Shown piece after piece: positions 14,942 through 23,449 of a DNA stretch of 64,000 bases; position 1 is the first letter of the stretch, and each line of letters opens with the position of its first letter. Origin of the DNA: Leucobacter chromiisoli (lineage in GTDB: Bacteria > Actinomycetota > Actinomycetes > Actinomycetales > Microbacteriaceae). The notes under the pieces are model-generated. The model did no database searches and was not told the origin of the DNA. It worked only from the letters and a program-made list of their open reading frames with translations. Both the position numbers and the translations under genes were made by a program. The stretch spans positions 248,001 through 312,000 of the forward strand of contig NZ_JAEHOH010000001.1 of assembly GCF_016522505.1 (NCBI RefSeq). Direction: 5' to 3'.

Positions 14942-16684
14942 TCAGCGCCGGCGCGCGCCCGCCGTCCGCCGCAGCCCCGCGAGCGCGACGGCGAGCACCG
15001 AGGTGAGGATCAGCGCGATCGCCGGCGCCACGGTGGTCCACGGCGCGCGCTCGACGTAGTCGATGCCCTCGGAGAGCAGCAGGCCCCACTCGGGGAGCGG
15101 AGGCTGCGCGCCGAGGCCGAGGAACCCGAGCGCGGCGAGCGCGAGCGCGACGCCGGGCAGACGCAGCATGCCGTGCCGCAGCAGGGGCGGGACGGTGGCG
15201 GGCAGCACGTGCCGCACCCAGATCTCGAACCGCGAGACGCCCGCGAGCGGCAGCCACCTGACGTGCGGCAGCGCGCTCGCCTCGTCGATGAGCGCCGCCG
15301 CGTGCGTCGTGAGCGGCGGCCAGGTCACCCAGAGCACCGCGAGCGCGGCGCCGCCGACCGAGGGGCCGAGCAGCGCCGCGATGATCACGCCGGCCAGGAT
15401 CGGCGGCGTCGCGTTCGCGATCTCGGCGGGGCCGCGCGAGACCTCGCCGAGCACCGCCAGGATCAGGCCGACGAGGATCGCCAGCAGCACGATCCCGATC
15501 GACGGCAGCAGCGTGCCGAGCGTGCCGTGGGCGACGCGGGCGAGCAGGTCGCGGCCGCTCGCGTCGGCGCCGAAGGGCAGCTCCGCGCTCGGCGGCGCGA
15601 GCCTGGCGTGGGAGATCGAGTACGGATCCCGGGGCAGTCCGGATACGAGGATCGCGAGGATCAGCGCGAGGGCGATCCCCGCCGTCCACCGGGCGGCTCG
15701 GCCGTCGCCCCGCGCCTCGGGCGGCGGCGGCAGGGAACCGGGAGGCAGCGGACCGCCGCGGAGCAGCCTGCGCGCGATCCCGGTCAGGATCCCGACCAGC
15801 ACCGCCGCGAGCGCCATGAGCAGCACGCCCGCCTGCAGTGCGGGCAGGTCCTGCGCGTTCGCGGCCCCGAGCAGATAGCGGCCGAGGCCCGGGATCGCGA
15901 ACACCTGCTCGACCGCGACGGCGCCGCCGAGCAGGCCGATGAGCACGAGGCCGAGCTGATCGACGACGCCCGCCGCCGCACGCCGCAGGACGCCGCCGAG
16001 GATCGCCGACCGCGGCGCGCCCGCGAGTCGCCACACGCTGACCCAGCGCTCCTCGGCCACCCCCGACAGCGCATCGGCGAGGAGCCTGCCGAGCAGACCG
16101 CCCGCCGGCACGCCGAGCGAGAGCGCCGGCAGGATCGCGGTGTCGAAGCCGCTCCACCCGTAGGGCGGCAGCCACCGCAGCTGCACCGCGACGAGCACGA
16201 GCAGCGCGCTCGCGAGCAGGAACTCGGGCAGCGCCGTGAGCGCGACGCCGACGGGCCCGGATCCGCGCTGCGGACGATCCCGCAGCACGCGCCAGGCCGC
16301 CGGGGCCACCAGCGCGGCGGCGACCGCGAGCGCCACGACGAGCGCGAACGCCGTGAGGGTGGCCGAGACGCCGAGGGCGTTCCAGACGCCCGCGCCGATC
16401 GGATTGCCGCTGACCCAGGAGGTGCCGAGGTCGCCGCGCAGGATCCCGGTCCACCACCGCAGGCTCGTGGGGATGGGCCCGCCCTCGAGCCCGAGCTCGG
16501 TGCGCACGGCGTCGAGCGCCTCGGGGGTGGGCTCCAGCTCGGCGTAGCGCGCCCGCAGCACGGAGGCGGCGGGATCCCGGAGCGACAGCCAGGGGATGGC
16601 GCCCGCGAGCAGCAGCAGCGCGATGCCGCTGAGCACGCGCGACGCGAAGCCGAGCGCGCTGCTGTGCCGCAGGGATGGAGACAT
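14942..16684 (-). CDS. Fused DppB-DppC-type ABC transporter permease
   Basis: Both permease subunits of an oligopeptide/nickel-class (Opp/Dpp/Nik/Cnt) importer joined in one 580-aa chain; normally they are two proteins of about 300 aa. The N-half (about 1-305) has the DppB features WTGILRGDLGTSWVSGNP and IPGLGRYLLGAANAQD. A proline-rich linker (about 306-330) leads to the DppC-like half with LPFGADASGRDLLARVAHG. Each half has an EAA-type loop. It lies 15 bases after the binding-protein gene in the Zur-box operon. The substrate is more likely a metal chelate than a peptide, judged from regulation; that is inference. Confidence 0.86.
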   Translation of the reverse strand: MSPSLRHSSALGFASRVLSGIALLLLAGAIPWLSLRDPAASVLRARYAELEPTPEALDAVRTELGLEGGPIPTSLRWWTGILRGDLGTSWVSGNPIGAGVWNALGVSATLTAFALVVALAVAAALVAPAAWRVLRDRPQRGSGPVGVALTALPEFLLASALLVLVAVQLRWLPPYGWSGFDTAILPALSLGVPAGGLLGRLLADALSGVAEERWVSVWRLAGAPRSAILGGVLRRAAAGVVDQLGLVLIGLLGGAVAVEQVFAIPGLGRYLLGAANAQDLPALQAGVLLMALAAVLVGILTGIARRLLRGGPLPPGSLPPPPEARGDGRAARWTAGIALALILAILVSGLPRDPYSISHARLAPPSAELPFGADASGRDLLARVAHGTLGTLLPSIGIVLLAILVGLILAVLGEVSRGPAEIANATPPILAGVIIAALLGPSVGGAALAVLWVTWPPLTTHAAALIDEASALPHVRWLPLAGVSRFEIWVRHVLPATVPPLLRHGMLRLPGVALALAALGFLGLGAQPPLPEWGLLLSEGIDYVERAPWTTVAPAIALILTSVLAVALAGLRRTAGARRR

Positions 16685-16699
16685 TCTCGTGTTCCGGTG

Positions 16700-18286
16700 C
16701 TAGTCGAGGTGGGTCTCGGCGGTGATGAGGATGCGCTCGCGGGGATCCCGGGCCGCGCCGTGGACGCCGGCGACCTCGCCCTGGATGACGCGCTCGTGCA
16801 GCAGCGGGATCGCGGCGTCGGTCGCGAGCACCTCCGCCTCCGCGAGCATGGTGGCCCGCTGGCGCTCGGCGCCCGCCTCGGTCTCGGTGGCGACCCCGAT
16901 CGCGTCGTCGACGCCCTCGGCGCACAGCTGCGAGATCGAGAACCCGCCGGCGCAGGTGAAGTCGGAGGCCAGGTAGGCGACCGGATCGCCCGAGTCGAGG
17001 ACGGTCGCGCGCGAGAGGATGAACGCGTCGAACGCCCCGTCGAGGGCGTCGGCCTCGATGAACTGGTACTCCCGCACGTCCTGCTGCACGTCGAACCCGA
17101 CGGCCTCGAGCTGCTGCTCGAGCATCACGGCGACCTCGGGCAGCTCCGCGCGGTCGGTGAACGTGCCGAGGGTGATCTTCACGCCGTCCACCTCGGCGGG
17201 CGCCGGCCTGCCCTCGAGGGCCTCCCGGTACGCGGCGTCGTCGCGCAGCTCCGCCGCCCACGGGAGCGCCGGCCCGAGCAGGCCCTCCGCCTCGTCGGCG
17301 CGCCCCTCGTAGACGCTCGAGATGATCGCGGCGCGATCGACGGCCTCGCGGGCCGCGGCGCGCACCGCGGGGTCGGCGAAGGGGCCGCTCTCGGTGTTGA
17401 GGTAGAGGGTGTTGGTGCGGGGCATGGGCACCTCGTGGATGAGCTCCTCCTCGACCGAGCCGGCCTGTCCGGTCGGGATCGCCTCCACCACATCGGCCTC
17501 ACCGGTGCGCAGCGCGGCGGCGCGAGCGGTGCCGTCGGGCACGAAGCTCACGTCGATGCCGGAGGCCTGCGCCGGGTCGCCCCAGTAGTCGTCGAATCGG
17601 TCGAGGGTCGCGCCGATCACGCCGTTGACCTCGACGATCTCGAAGGGGCCGGTTCCCGCACCGACCGGGTCGATCGTGTCGCCCTCGTAGGCGGAGGCGT
17701 CGAGGATCGACAGCTGCGGGCTGGTGAGGCGGTGCGGCAGCAGCGGATCCGGCGCCGCCGTCGTGACGACCACCTGATCGCCGTCGGCCTCCACGGAGAG
17801 GTCCGTACCGTCGAGGATGCGCGGCACCGGAGTCGAGTCGATCGCGTGCTGCAGCGAGTTCACGACGTCGTCGGCCGTGAGCGTCTCGCCGGTGTGGAAC
17901 CGCACGTCCTCGCGGATGTCGAAGCGCCAGGTGGTCTCGTCCTCCCGCTCCCACCCGGTCGCCAGCATGGGCAGCGCGTCGCCGTCCTCGTTCAGCTGCA
18001 CGAGGGTCTCGGCCGTCGACCAGCGGGAGAGCTTGAACGCGTCGTCGCTCATCGGGTTCAGCGCCGAGCGGGGCGGCTGCATGTGGGCGACCGAGATGCG
18101 CCCGTCGTCGCCGGGGTCGCCGGGGCTCGCGGATGCCGAGAAGCAGCCGGTGAGGAGCAGCCCGAGCGAGAGCGGGACTGCGACCAGGGATGCGCGGGCG
18201 CGTCGCGGGACGCGGGCCCGTGCGCCGGAGCGGGGCGGAGCGACGAGTCGGGCGGCGAGTCGGGCGCGAGGTCGTGGAACGGTCAT
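16700..18286 (-). CDS. Opp/Nik-class ABC transporter substrate-binding lipoprotein
   Basis: A binding lipoprotein of 528 aa (SBP_bac_5 family) anchored outside the membrane. An unusually long Arg-rich leader precedes the lipobox LLLTGC (Cys48). Family blocks are WEREDETTWRFDIREDVRFHTGETLTADDV (split by eye) and the hinge region GTGPFEIVEVN. The ATG at 18286 has AAAGGA 6 bases upstream. Members bind peptides, nickel chelates or metallophores such as staphylopine-metal. The Zur-like box upstream of the operon favours a metal chelate. It sits between the second ATPase gene and the fused permease. Confidence 0.88.
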   Translation of the reverse strand: MTVPRPRARLAARLVAPPRSGARARVPRRARASLVAVPLSLGLLLTGCFSASASPGDPGDDGRISVAHMQPPRSALNPMSDDAFKLSRWSTAETLVQLNEDGDALPMLATGWEREDETTWRFDIREDVRFHTGETLTADDVVNSLQHAIDSTPVPRILDGTDLSVEADGDQVVVTTAAPDPLLPHRLTSPQLSILDASAYEGDTIDPVGAGTGPFEIVEVNGVIGATLDRFDDYWGDPAQASGIDVSFVPDGTARAAALRTGEADVVEAIPTGQAGSVEEELIHEVPMPRTNTLYLNTESGPFADPAVRAAAREAVDRAAIISSVYEGRADEAEGLLGPALPWAAELRDDAAYREALEGRPAPAEVDGVKITLGTFTDRAELPEVAVMLEQQLEAVGFDVQQDVREYQFIEADALDGAFDAFILSRATVLDSGDPVAYLASDFTCAGGFSISQLCAEGVDDAIGVATETEAGAERQRATMLAEAEVLATDAAIPLLHERVIQGEVAGVHGAARDPRERILITAETHLD

Positions 18287-18306
18287 GCGGGGTCCTTTCC
18301 GAGGAG

Positions 18307-19053
18307 TCAGCGTGGGGTCGCAGGCGCGGCGAGCCTGACGGTGGTGGTGCAGCGCGCGGCGAAGGCGGGGTCGTGGGTGACGAGCAGCAGGGCGATGCCC
18401 GACTGCGCGGACGCGGTCAGGAGGGCGGTCTGCACCTCCCAGGACGTCTCGGGGTCGAGGGCGCTGGTCGGCTCGTCGGCGACGAGGACCGCGGGGTCCG
18501 CGGCGAGGGCTCTCGCGATGGCGGCGCGCTGGGCCTGGCCGCCCGAGACCTCGGAGGGGCGCCGGTCGAGCAGCGCGGGGTCGAGGCTCGCGAGCCCCGC
18601 CGCGCGCTCGATCCTGGCCTCGAGGCCGGCGCGGGTGCCGGCGTCGGCGTTGTGGGGGTCGCCGGGGCCGCCGGGGCCGCTCCCGTGCGCCGCGCGCTCC
18701 AGCCGGCGGATGGCGTGCTCGATCGAGGCGCGGAGCGTCCAGCGCGGCACGAACGAGGCGGCGGGATCCTGCGGCACGCCCTGCACGAGGCGGCGGTGCC
18801 TCCGCTCGGGGGCCGAGGAGGGCGAGCACCAGGCCAGTCCGCGGACGACGACCCGCCCCTCCGCGGGCGAGCGGAGCCCGAGCACGATGTCGGCGAGCGT
18901 CGACTTGCCGGCGCCCGAGCGGCCCACGACCGCGACCGATTCGCCGCCCTCGACGGTGAGGCTCGTCGGGGCGAGCGCCTGTCTGGCCTGCGCCCCGCGC
19001 CCGTGCACGGCGGCGACCCGGTCGACCCGGAGCGCCGGGGCGGCCCCGCCCAC
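18307..19053 (-). CDS. ABC transporter ATP-binding protein (OppF/NikE-like)
   Basis: The second ATPase of the Opp-class importer, 248 aa. Walker A is GRSGAGKST (about 43-51), the signature VSGGQAQRAAIARAL, Walker B VLVADEPTSALDP and the switch His in LLVTHDP. The GTG start at 19053 overlaps the region of the preceding stop (TGAGGTG), so translation is coupled to the first ATPase. It lacks the long C-terminal oligopeptide extension of classical OppF, which fits a Nik/Cnt-type system. Confidence 0.88.
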   Translation of the reverse strand: MGGAAPALRVDRVAAVHGRGAQARQALAPTSLTVEGGESVAVVGRSGAGKSTLADIVLGLRSPAEGRVVVRGLAWCSPSSAPERRHRRLVQGVPQDPAASFVPRWTLRASIEHAIRRLERAAHGSGPGGPGDPHNADAGTRAGLEARIERAAGLASLDPALLDRRPSEVSGGQAQRAAIARALAADPAVLVADEPTSALDPETSWEVQTALLTASAQSGIALLLVTHDPAFAARCTTTVRLAAPATPR

Positions 19054-19054
19054 C

Positions 19055-19834
19055 TCAGGAGGCCTTCCGCGGTGCCGGCGCGGTCGGCGCGAACGCCTCG
19101 GAGGCGCCGGAGGCGTTCACGGGCCGCTCTGCGACGACGCCGTCCCGAACCGCGAGCCATCGCGTGGCCAGCGCCTCCGCGACGGCGAAGTCGTGCGTCG
19201 CGACGACGAGCGCCTGCTCCGGCCCCGCGATCCGCCGCAGCAGCTCGACGGTCTGGTCGCGGGAGTCGTGGTCGAGCGCGCTCGTCGGCTCGTCGGCGAG
19301 GAGGATCGGCGCTCCCGTGAGCGCGGCCAGCGCCACCGCCGCGCGCTGGGCCTGGCCGCCCGAGAGCTCGGTCGGCCGCCGGCGGGGAAGGTCGGGGTCT
19401 CCGAGGCCGACGGCGCGGAGCGCCTGCGCGATCCGGTGCGGCGGCGCCCCGGTGACGCGGCGCAGCTGGCGCTGCAGCGGGATCAGGGGGTGGAGCGCGT
19501 CGAGGCCGCGCTGCGGGACGAAGCCGAGACGCGTGAACGACGCGGTGCGCTCGCCCGTGAACCTCACGCCCACCGGCCACCTGCCGGTGAGCGTGCTGAG
19601 CAGCAGCGACTTGCCGCTGCCCGACGGACCGGTGACGACCACCCGGTCGCCTGGGAACAGGTCGAGGCGGGGCACGCGCAGCAGCTCGCAACCCGCGTCG
19701 CCGCGTCGTTCGTCGCGGGCCGCGGCAGAGGTGCGGACGACGGCGTCGCGCAGTGAGAGGAGCGGGGCGGCGCCTCGGACGCCGGTGTCCCGCGGAGCGG
19801 TCCCGGTCCCACGGAATCGTGCATCGATAAACAT
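19055..19834 (-). CDS. ABC transporter ATP-binding protein (OppD/NikD-like)
   Basis: First gene of the Opp-class operon, 259 aa. Walker A is GPSGSGKSL (about 64-72, Leu in place of the usual Thr/Ser after the Ser). The signature is LSGGQAQRAAVALAAL, Walker B ILLADEPTSALDH and the switch His in VVATHDF. I chose the ATG at 19834 because a promoter (TTGGAC, 18 bases, GATAAT) would start RNA 3-4 bases before it, making a nearly leaderless message. Longer in-frame starts upstream would run through the Zur-like box and are less likely. Confidence 0.85.
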   Translation of the reverse strand: MFIDARFRGTGTAPRDTGVRGAAPLLSLRDAVVRTSAAARDERRGDAGCELLRVPRLDLFPGDRVVVTGPSGSGKSLLLSTLTGRWPVGVRFTGERTASFTRLGFVPQRGLDALHPLIPLQRQLRRVTGAPPHRIAQALRAVGLGDPDLPRRRPTELSGGQAQRAAVALAALTGAPILLADEPTSALDHDSRDQTVELLRRIAGPEQALVVATHDFAVAEALATRWLAVRDGVVAERPVNASGASEAFAPTAPAPRKAS

Positions 19835-19874
19835 AATGAGATTCATTATCAGAAACCCGGCAGGCGAAGTCCAA
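19833..19874 (-). promoter_or_regulatory. Promoter with Zur-box-like operator
   Basis: On the minus strand: -35 TTGGAC (19874-19869), 18-base spacer, -10 GATAAT (19850-19845). The perfect 7-3-7 palindrome ATAATGA-GAT-TCATTAT (19833-19849) covers the -10 and the predicted start site. The core AATGA-N3-TCATT is shared with 11598-11610. Sequence and spacing fit repression by Zur in metal-replete cells. Confidence 0.75.
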
Positions 19875-19951
19875 TCGACGCACCGGCGCGAGGACGCGTC
19901 GACGCGCCGGGGCACCGACGTGCGGGCGTCGACGCGCCGACGTCTCGGGTG

Positions 19952-20722
19952 CTAGCGGTCGACCGGCGTGGATCGCATCCAGTCCACGACGCGGCGCGCC
20001 ACGGGCTCGCCCGACGAGATGAGCGCCTCGTGGCCGCGCCCCTCGAGCTGGAGCATCTCCCCGCGCGGGAGCAGGCTCGTGATGCGGATCGCCCAATCGC
20101 GCGGGCAGACCGGATCCAGGACGCCGCGCAGCACGAGCGTCGGCTGGGCGACTCGGGGGAGCGTGCGCTCGATCCGGTGCTCGAGCGTCGGGCCCAGCTT
20201 CTTGACGAACCAGCGCGGACCGGTGCGCAGGTAGGCGGTCATGCCCTTCGCGATGACCGCAGGCTCGCGCCCGCGTGCGATGTCCTCGAGCATCCGGAGG
20301 GCCTGCCGGCGGACGCTGCGCTCGCGGGCGTTCACCGTGGGGGCCACCAGCACGGCGCGATCCACGGCATCCGGATGCCGCGCCGCGAGTTCGGCCACGA
20401 CCTGGGCGCCCATCGAGTGCCCCACCGCGGTGGCCGGCGTCAGCCCCTGATCGCGCAGCGCCGCGGCGAGCAGATCGGCGGTGTGCGGGATCGACGCCGC
20501 GTGCTTCGGCTCGGCCGCGTCCCCGAAGCCGGGCAGGTCGACCGCGGTGACGTCGACCTCCTCCGAGATCCTCTCGACGAAGCGGTCGTAGACGGCATGG
20601 CCCATGCCGATGCCGTGCACGAGCACGATCCGCTCGGCGCCCTCCCGGGGCCAGCGGAACAGCTGTATCTCGTCTTCGTCCCGGATGAAGCTCGCGACGA
20701 TCGGATCGGGCAGGGTGGTCAT
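19952..20722 (-). CDS. Alpha/beta hydrolase
   Basis: A 256-aa cytoplasmic alpha/beta-hydrolase-fold protein. The oxyanion region is VLVHGIGMGHAVYD and the nucleophile elbow is GHSMG (Ser at about 109). An acid in VLRGVLDPVCP and the catalytic His in LEGRGHEALI complete the triad. The substrate cannot be predicted. The ATG at 20722 lies 7 bases after a -10 TATATT (20735-20730), so the message may be leaderless. It follows the MarR gene on the same strand but seems to have its own promoter. Confidence 0.85.
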   Translation of the reverse strand: MTTLPDPIVASFIRDEDEIQLFRWPREGAERIVLVHGIGMGHAVYDRFVERISEEVDVTAVDLPGFGDAAEPKHAASIPHTADLLAAALRDQGLTPATAVGHSMGAQVVAELAARHPDAVDRAVLVAPTVNARERSVRRQALRMLEDIARGREPAVIAKGMTAYLRTGPRWFVKKLGPTLEHRIERTLPRVAQPTLVLRGVLDPVCPRDWAIRITSLLPRGEMLQLEGRGHEALISSGEPVARRVVDWMRSTPVDR

Positions 20723-20768
20723 CGCTCCCAATATAGCCCGGCGTGCGCGACGCGCCGGGGAATGACGG

Positions 20769-21323
20769 CTAGCGGGGTTCCTGCTCCCTCGCGCAGCGCG
20801 TCGCGGGGCCCTCCGGGCCCGATCCCGCCGAGCGGTTGAACCGACGAAGGGCGGCGCGCAGCGCCTCCAGGTCCTCGACGCTCCACCCCTCGAACCGCTC
20901 GTGATAGGCGTGCGCGGTCTGCGCGTGCAGCCCGTCGAGGGTGCCCTGCGCGGCGGTGCTCGTGGTGAGGAGCACGACCCGGCGATCCTCGGCCGAGGGC
21001 TCGGCGTCGATGAGGTCGAGCTGCCGCAGCTTCGCGACCTGACGGCTCACGACCGCCTTGTCCATGTCGAGCAGGTGGCTGAGCTCGGTCGCCGTGATGG
21101 GGCCGCGTCGCCGGATCGTCTGCAGCACCATCATGCCGACGCCTCGGAGGTCGGGGTGGACCTCCTCGGCGTAGCGGGTCCAGCGGGTCCTGGCGAAGGC
21201 GAAGACCTGCGAGAACTCCGCGATGATGTCGGAGATCGCCTCCTCCTCGGGCGCGATCCCGGCCGAGGGGGCCGCGGCCTCGTCCCCGTCGACCGCGGAT
21301 CCTCGAGCCTCGTGAGCGTGCAT
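20769..21323 (-). CDS. MarR-family transcriptional regulator
   Basis: A winged-helix regulator of 184 aa. An N-terminal acidic extension of about 30 residues precedes the MarR core. Recognition elements include ITATELSHLLDMDKAVVSRQVAKL and the wing EPSAEDRRVVLLTTS. The gene starts 10 bases after the MFS exporter stop and probably shares its transcript, but a -10 TAAAGT 7 bases before the ATG could add a second start. It is the obvious candidate to bind the paired GTTGA-N6-TCAAC operators in the exporter promoter, repressing until a toxic ligand binds. Confidence 0.9.
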   Translation of the reverse strand: MHAHEARGSAVDGDEAAAPSAGIAPEEEAISDIIAEFSQVFAFARTRWTRYAEEVHPDLRGVGMMVLQTIRRRGPITATELSHLLDMDKAVVSRQVAKLRQLDLIDAEPSAEDRRVVLLTTSTAAQGTLDGLHAQTAHAYHERFEGWSVEDLEALRAALRRFNRSAGSGPEGPATRCAREQEPR

Positions 21324-21333
21324 GATTCCGACT

Positions 21334-23142
21334 TTAGCGCTCGGAGGCGGGGCGATCCGCAGCGATGTCATCCGCGGCGATGTCGTCCGAAGCCGCGCCA
21401 CCCGCAGCGGGATCGTCCGCGGCGCCGGCCTCCCCGGTCCTCCCGGCGTCTCCGCCCGCTCCGGGGCGCAGGCCGGATCGCCGGGCGATCCCGGGCTCGC
21501 CGATCACCGAGATCGAGCCGGTCGACACGGCGTAGCTCGCCTCGGCGGCGCCGCCGTCCCCGCCGTCTGCACCGGCCTGCCGCCGGCGCATCTCGGCGAT
21601 CATCTCCGCGTTGCTCTTCGAGTTCAGGGGGATGTTCGGGATGCAGGCGATCGCGATGATCGCGAGGATCGCGACGGGGGATGCCGCGAGGAAGATGTTG
21701 CCGACCGCGTGGCCGTAGGCCGATTCGACGACGATGCGGATCGGCTCGGGGAGCTCGGCGATCTTCGGGATCACGCCGCCTGAGAGCGCCTCGGCGCCCT
21801 GCATCTGCTCGGGGGAGAGCTTGCCCAGGCCGTCCTTGATGTAGTCGGCCACCTGGTGCGAGAGCATCGCGCCCATCGCCGACATGCCGGCGGTGCCGCC
21901 GATCGTGCGGAAGAAGGTGACCGTCGCGCTCGCGGCGCCCATCTGCGTCGGGGCGACCGTGTTCTGCACGACGAGCACGAGGTTCTGCATCGTCATGCCG
22001 ACACCGGCGCCCAGGATGAACATCGAGACGCCCACGTACCAGTACGAGGTGTCGTAGCGCAGCTGACCCATCAGCACGAGGCCCACGAGCAGTGCGAGCG
22101 ATCCCGCCACCATGTAGCGCTTCCACTTGCCGGTCCGGGTGATGATCTGCCCGACGACGGTCGAGGAGATCAGCACACCGCCCATCATCGGCAGCGTGAG
22201 CAGGCTCGCCTCGATGACCGAGCGGCCGCGCGCCAGCTGCATGTACTGGCCGAGGAACACGGCGGTGCCGAACATGGCGAGGCCCACCGCGATCGAGGCG
22301 AGCACCGACATCGTGAACGTGCGGTTCTTGAAGAGGGTGAGCGGGATCAGCGGCTCGTCGACCTTCAGCTCGACGATGACGGCCGCGATGAGCAGCACGA
22401 GGCCGCCGCCGACCATCGCGAGGGTCTCCCAGGACCACCACTCGAAGTTGGACCCGCCGAGCGTGACCCAGATCAGCAGGCTCGAGAAGCCGGTCGTGAT
22501 GAGTGCCGCGCCCAGGTAGTCGATCTTGACCTTGCGCTTCTGCGTCGTGAGATGCAGCGTCCGCTGCAGCATGATGATCGCGACGACCGCGATGGGGGCC
22601 GCGACGTAGAAGTTCCAGCGCCATCCGATGGTGTCGGTGAAGAACCCGCCGATCAGCGGGCCGCCGACCGTGGACACGGCCATGATCGCGCCCATGACGC
22701 CCATGTACTTGCCGCGCTCGAGCGGGCTCACGATCTCGGCGAGCACGATCTGGCCGAGTGCGCCGAGGCCGCCGGCGCCGAGGCCCTGCATCACCCGGAA
22801 GGCGATGAGCCAGCTCGGGTCGTGCGCCATGCCGGCCAGTGCGGATCCGAGGGTGAACACGATGAGGGCGACCTGCAGCAGCACCTTCTTGCTGGTGAGG
22901 TCGGCGAGCTTGCCCCAGATCGGGGTCGAGACGGCGCTCGCGAGCATCGTCGCGGTCACCACCCAGGTGAATGCCGCCTGGGTGCCGCCGATGTCGGCGA
23001 TGATGATGGGCATCGAGGTGCCGACGACGTTCATGGCGAGCATCGAGACGAACATGCTCATGAAGAGGCCGGTGAGCGCGAGGTGCAGCGCCCGGCCCTT
23101 CAGCACGCCCTCGGGCGCGCTCTGGGTGGTGGTCTGGCTCAT
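21334..23142 (-). CDS. MDR-type MFS exporter (DHA2/EmrB-like, 14 helices)
   Basis: A proton-driven multidrug exporter of 602 aa. Motif A is GKLADLTSKKVLLQ between helices 2 and 3, and motif C GGPLIGGFF lies in helix 5. About 14 hydrophobic segments run from residue 17 to 515, followed by a disordered acidic/Ala-rich tail of about 90 residues that is longer than usual. The ATG at 23142 opens MSQTTTQSAPEG; an upstream in-frame start is unlikely because it lacks family sequence. It heads an operon with the MarR gene under a strong promoter with duplicated operators, a standard drug-inducible arrangement. Confidence 0.9.
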   Translation of the reverse strand: MSQTTTQSAPEGVLKGRALHLALTGLFMSMFVSMLAMNVVGTSMPIIIADIGGTQAAFTWVVTATMLASAVSTPIWGKLADLTSKKVLLQVALIVFTLGSALAGMAHDPSWLIAFRVMQGLGAGGLGALGQIVLAEIVSPLERGKYMGVMGAIMAVSTVGGPLIGGFFTDTIGWRWNFYVAAPIAVVAIIMLQRTLHLTTQKRKVKIDYLGAALITTGFSSLLIWVTLGGSNFEWWSWETLAMVGGGLVLLIAAVIVELKVDEPLIPLTLFKNRTFTMSVLASIAVGLAMFGTAVFLGQYMQLARGRSVIEASLLTLPMMGGVLISSTVVGQIITRTGKWKRYMVAGSLALLVGLVLMGQLRYDTSYWYVGVSMFILGAGVGMTMQNLVLVVQNTVAPTQMGAASATVTFFRTIGGTAGMSAMGAMLSHQVADYIKDGLGKLSPEQMQGAEALSGGVIPKIAELPEPIRIVVESAYGHAVGNIFLAASPVAILAIIAIACIPNIPLNSKSNAEMIAEMRRRQAGADGGDGGAAEASYAVSTGSISVIGEPGIARRSGLRPGAGGDAGRTGEAGAADDPAAGGAASDDIAADDIAADRPASER

Positions 23143-23251
23143 ATGGGGTGCGGGATCCTTCGGAAATCGCTGGCGGGGGCGGTGCGGCGGCCTGTCCGGC
23201 ACGGCGGACCCGAGGGGGCCCGCGGGAGAGGTCGCGCTCACCGCAGAATTC

Positions 23252-23296
23252 GTTGACGAGGATCAACTATATGCATTTGGTTGATCTGCGTCAACC
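23252..23296 (-). promoter_or_regulatory. MFS-MarR promoter with two GTTGA-N6-TCAAC operators
   Basis: On the minus strand: -35 TTGACG (23294-23289), 17-base spacer, -10 TATAGT (23271-23266). Inverted repeat GTTGACGAGGATCAAC (23252-23267) covers the -10 edge and GGTTGATCTGCGTCAACC (23279-23296) covers the -35. Centres are 28 bases apart. Confidence 0.82.
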
Positions 23297-23449
23297 ATTC
23301 TCGGCGCGCGTTCAGGATCTCTTCCGGCGCGACGGGCGCCCCGCTCCGCAGGCCTGCGGCCGTGAGGCACAATAGAGGGTGGGCGCCGCGGGAGGCCGCG
23401 GTGCGAGCCGGGGGTGGCCCGGGTGCGGCAACACCAGGAAGAGGCGGGC

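Noticed and set aside
14888-19756. Plus-strand open frame of more than 1600 codons
   Set aside because: It lies antisense to the ABC importer operon, whose minus-strand products have clear motifs. The long frame reflects high GC, not a gene.
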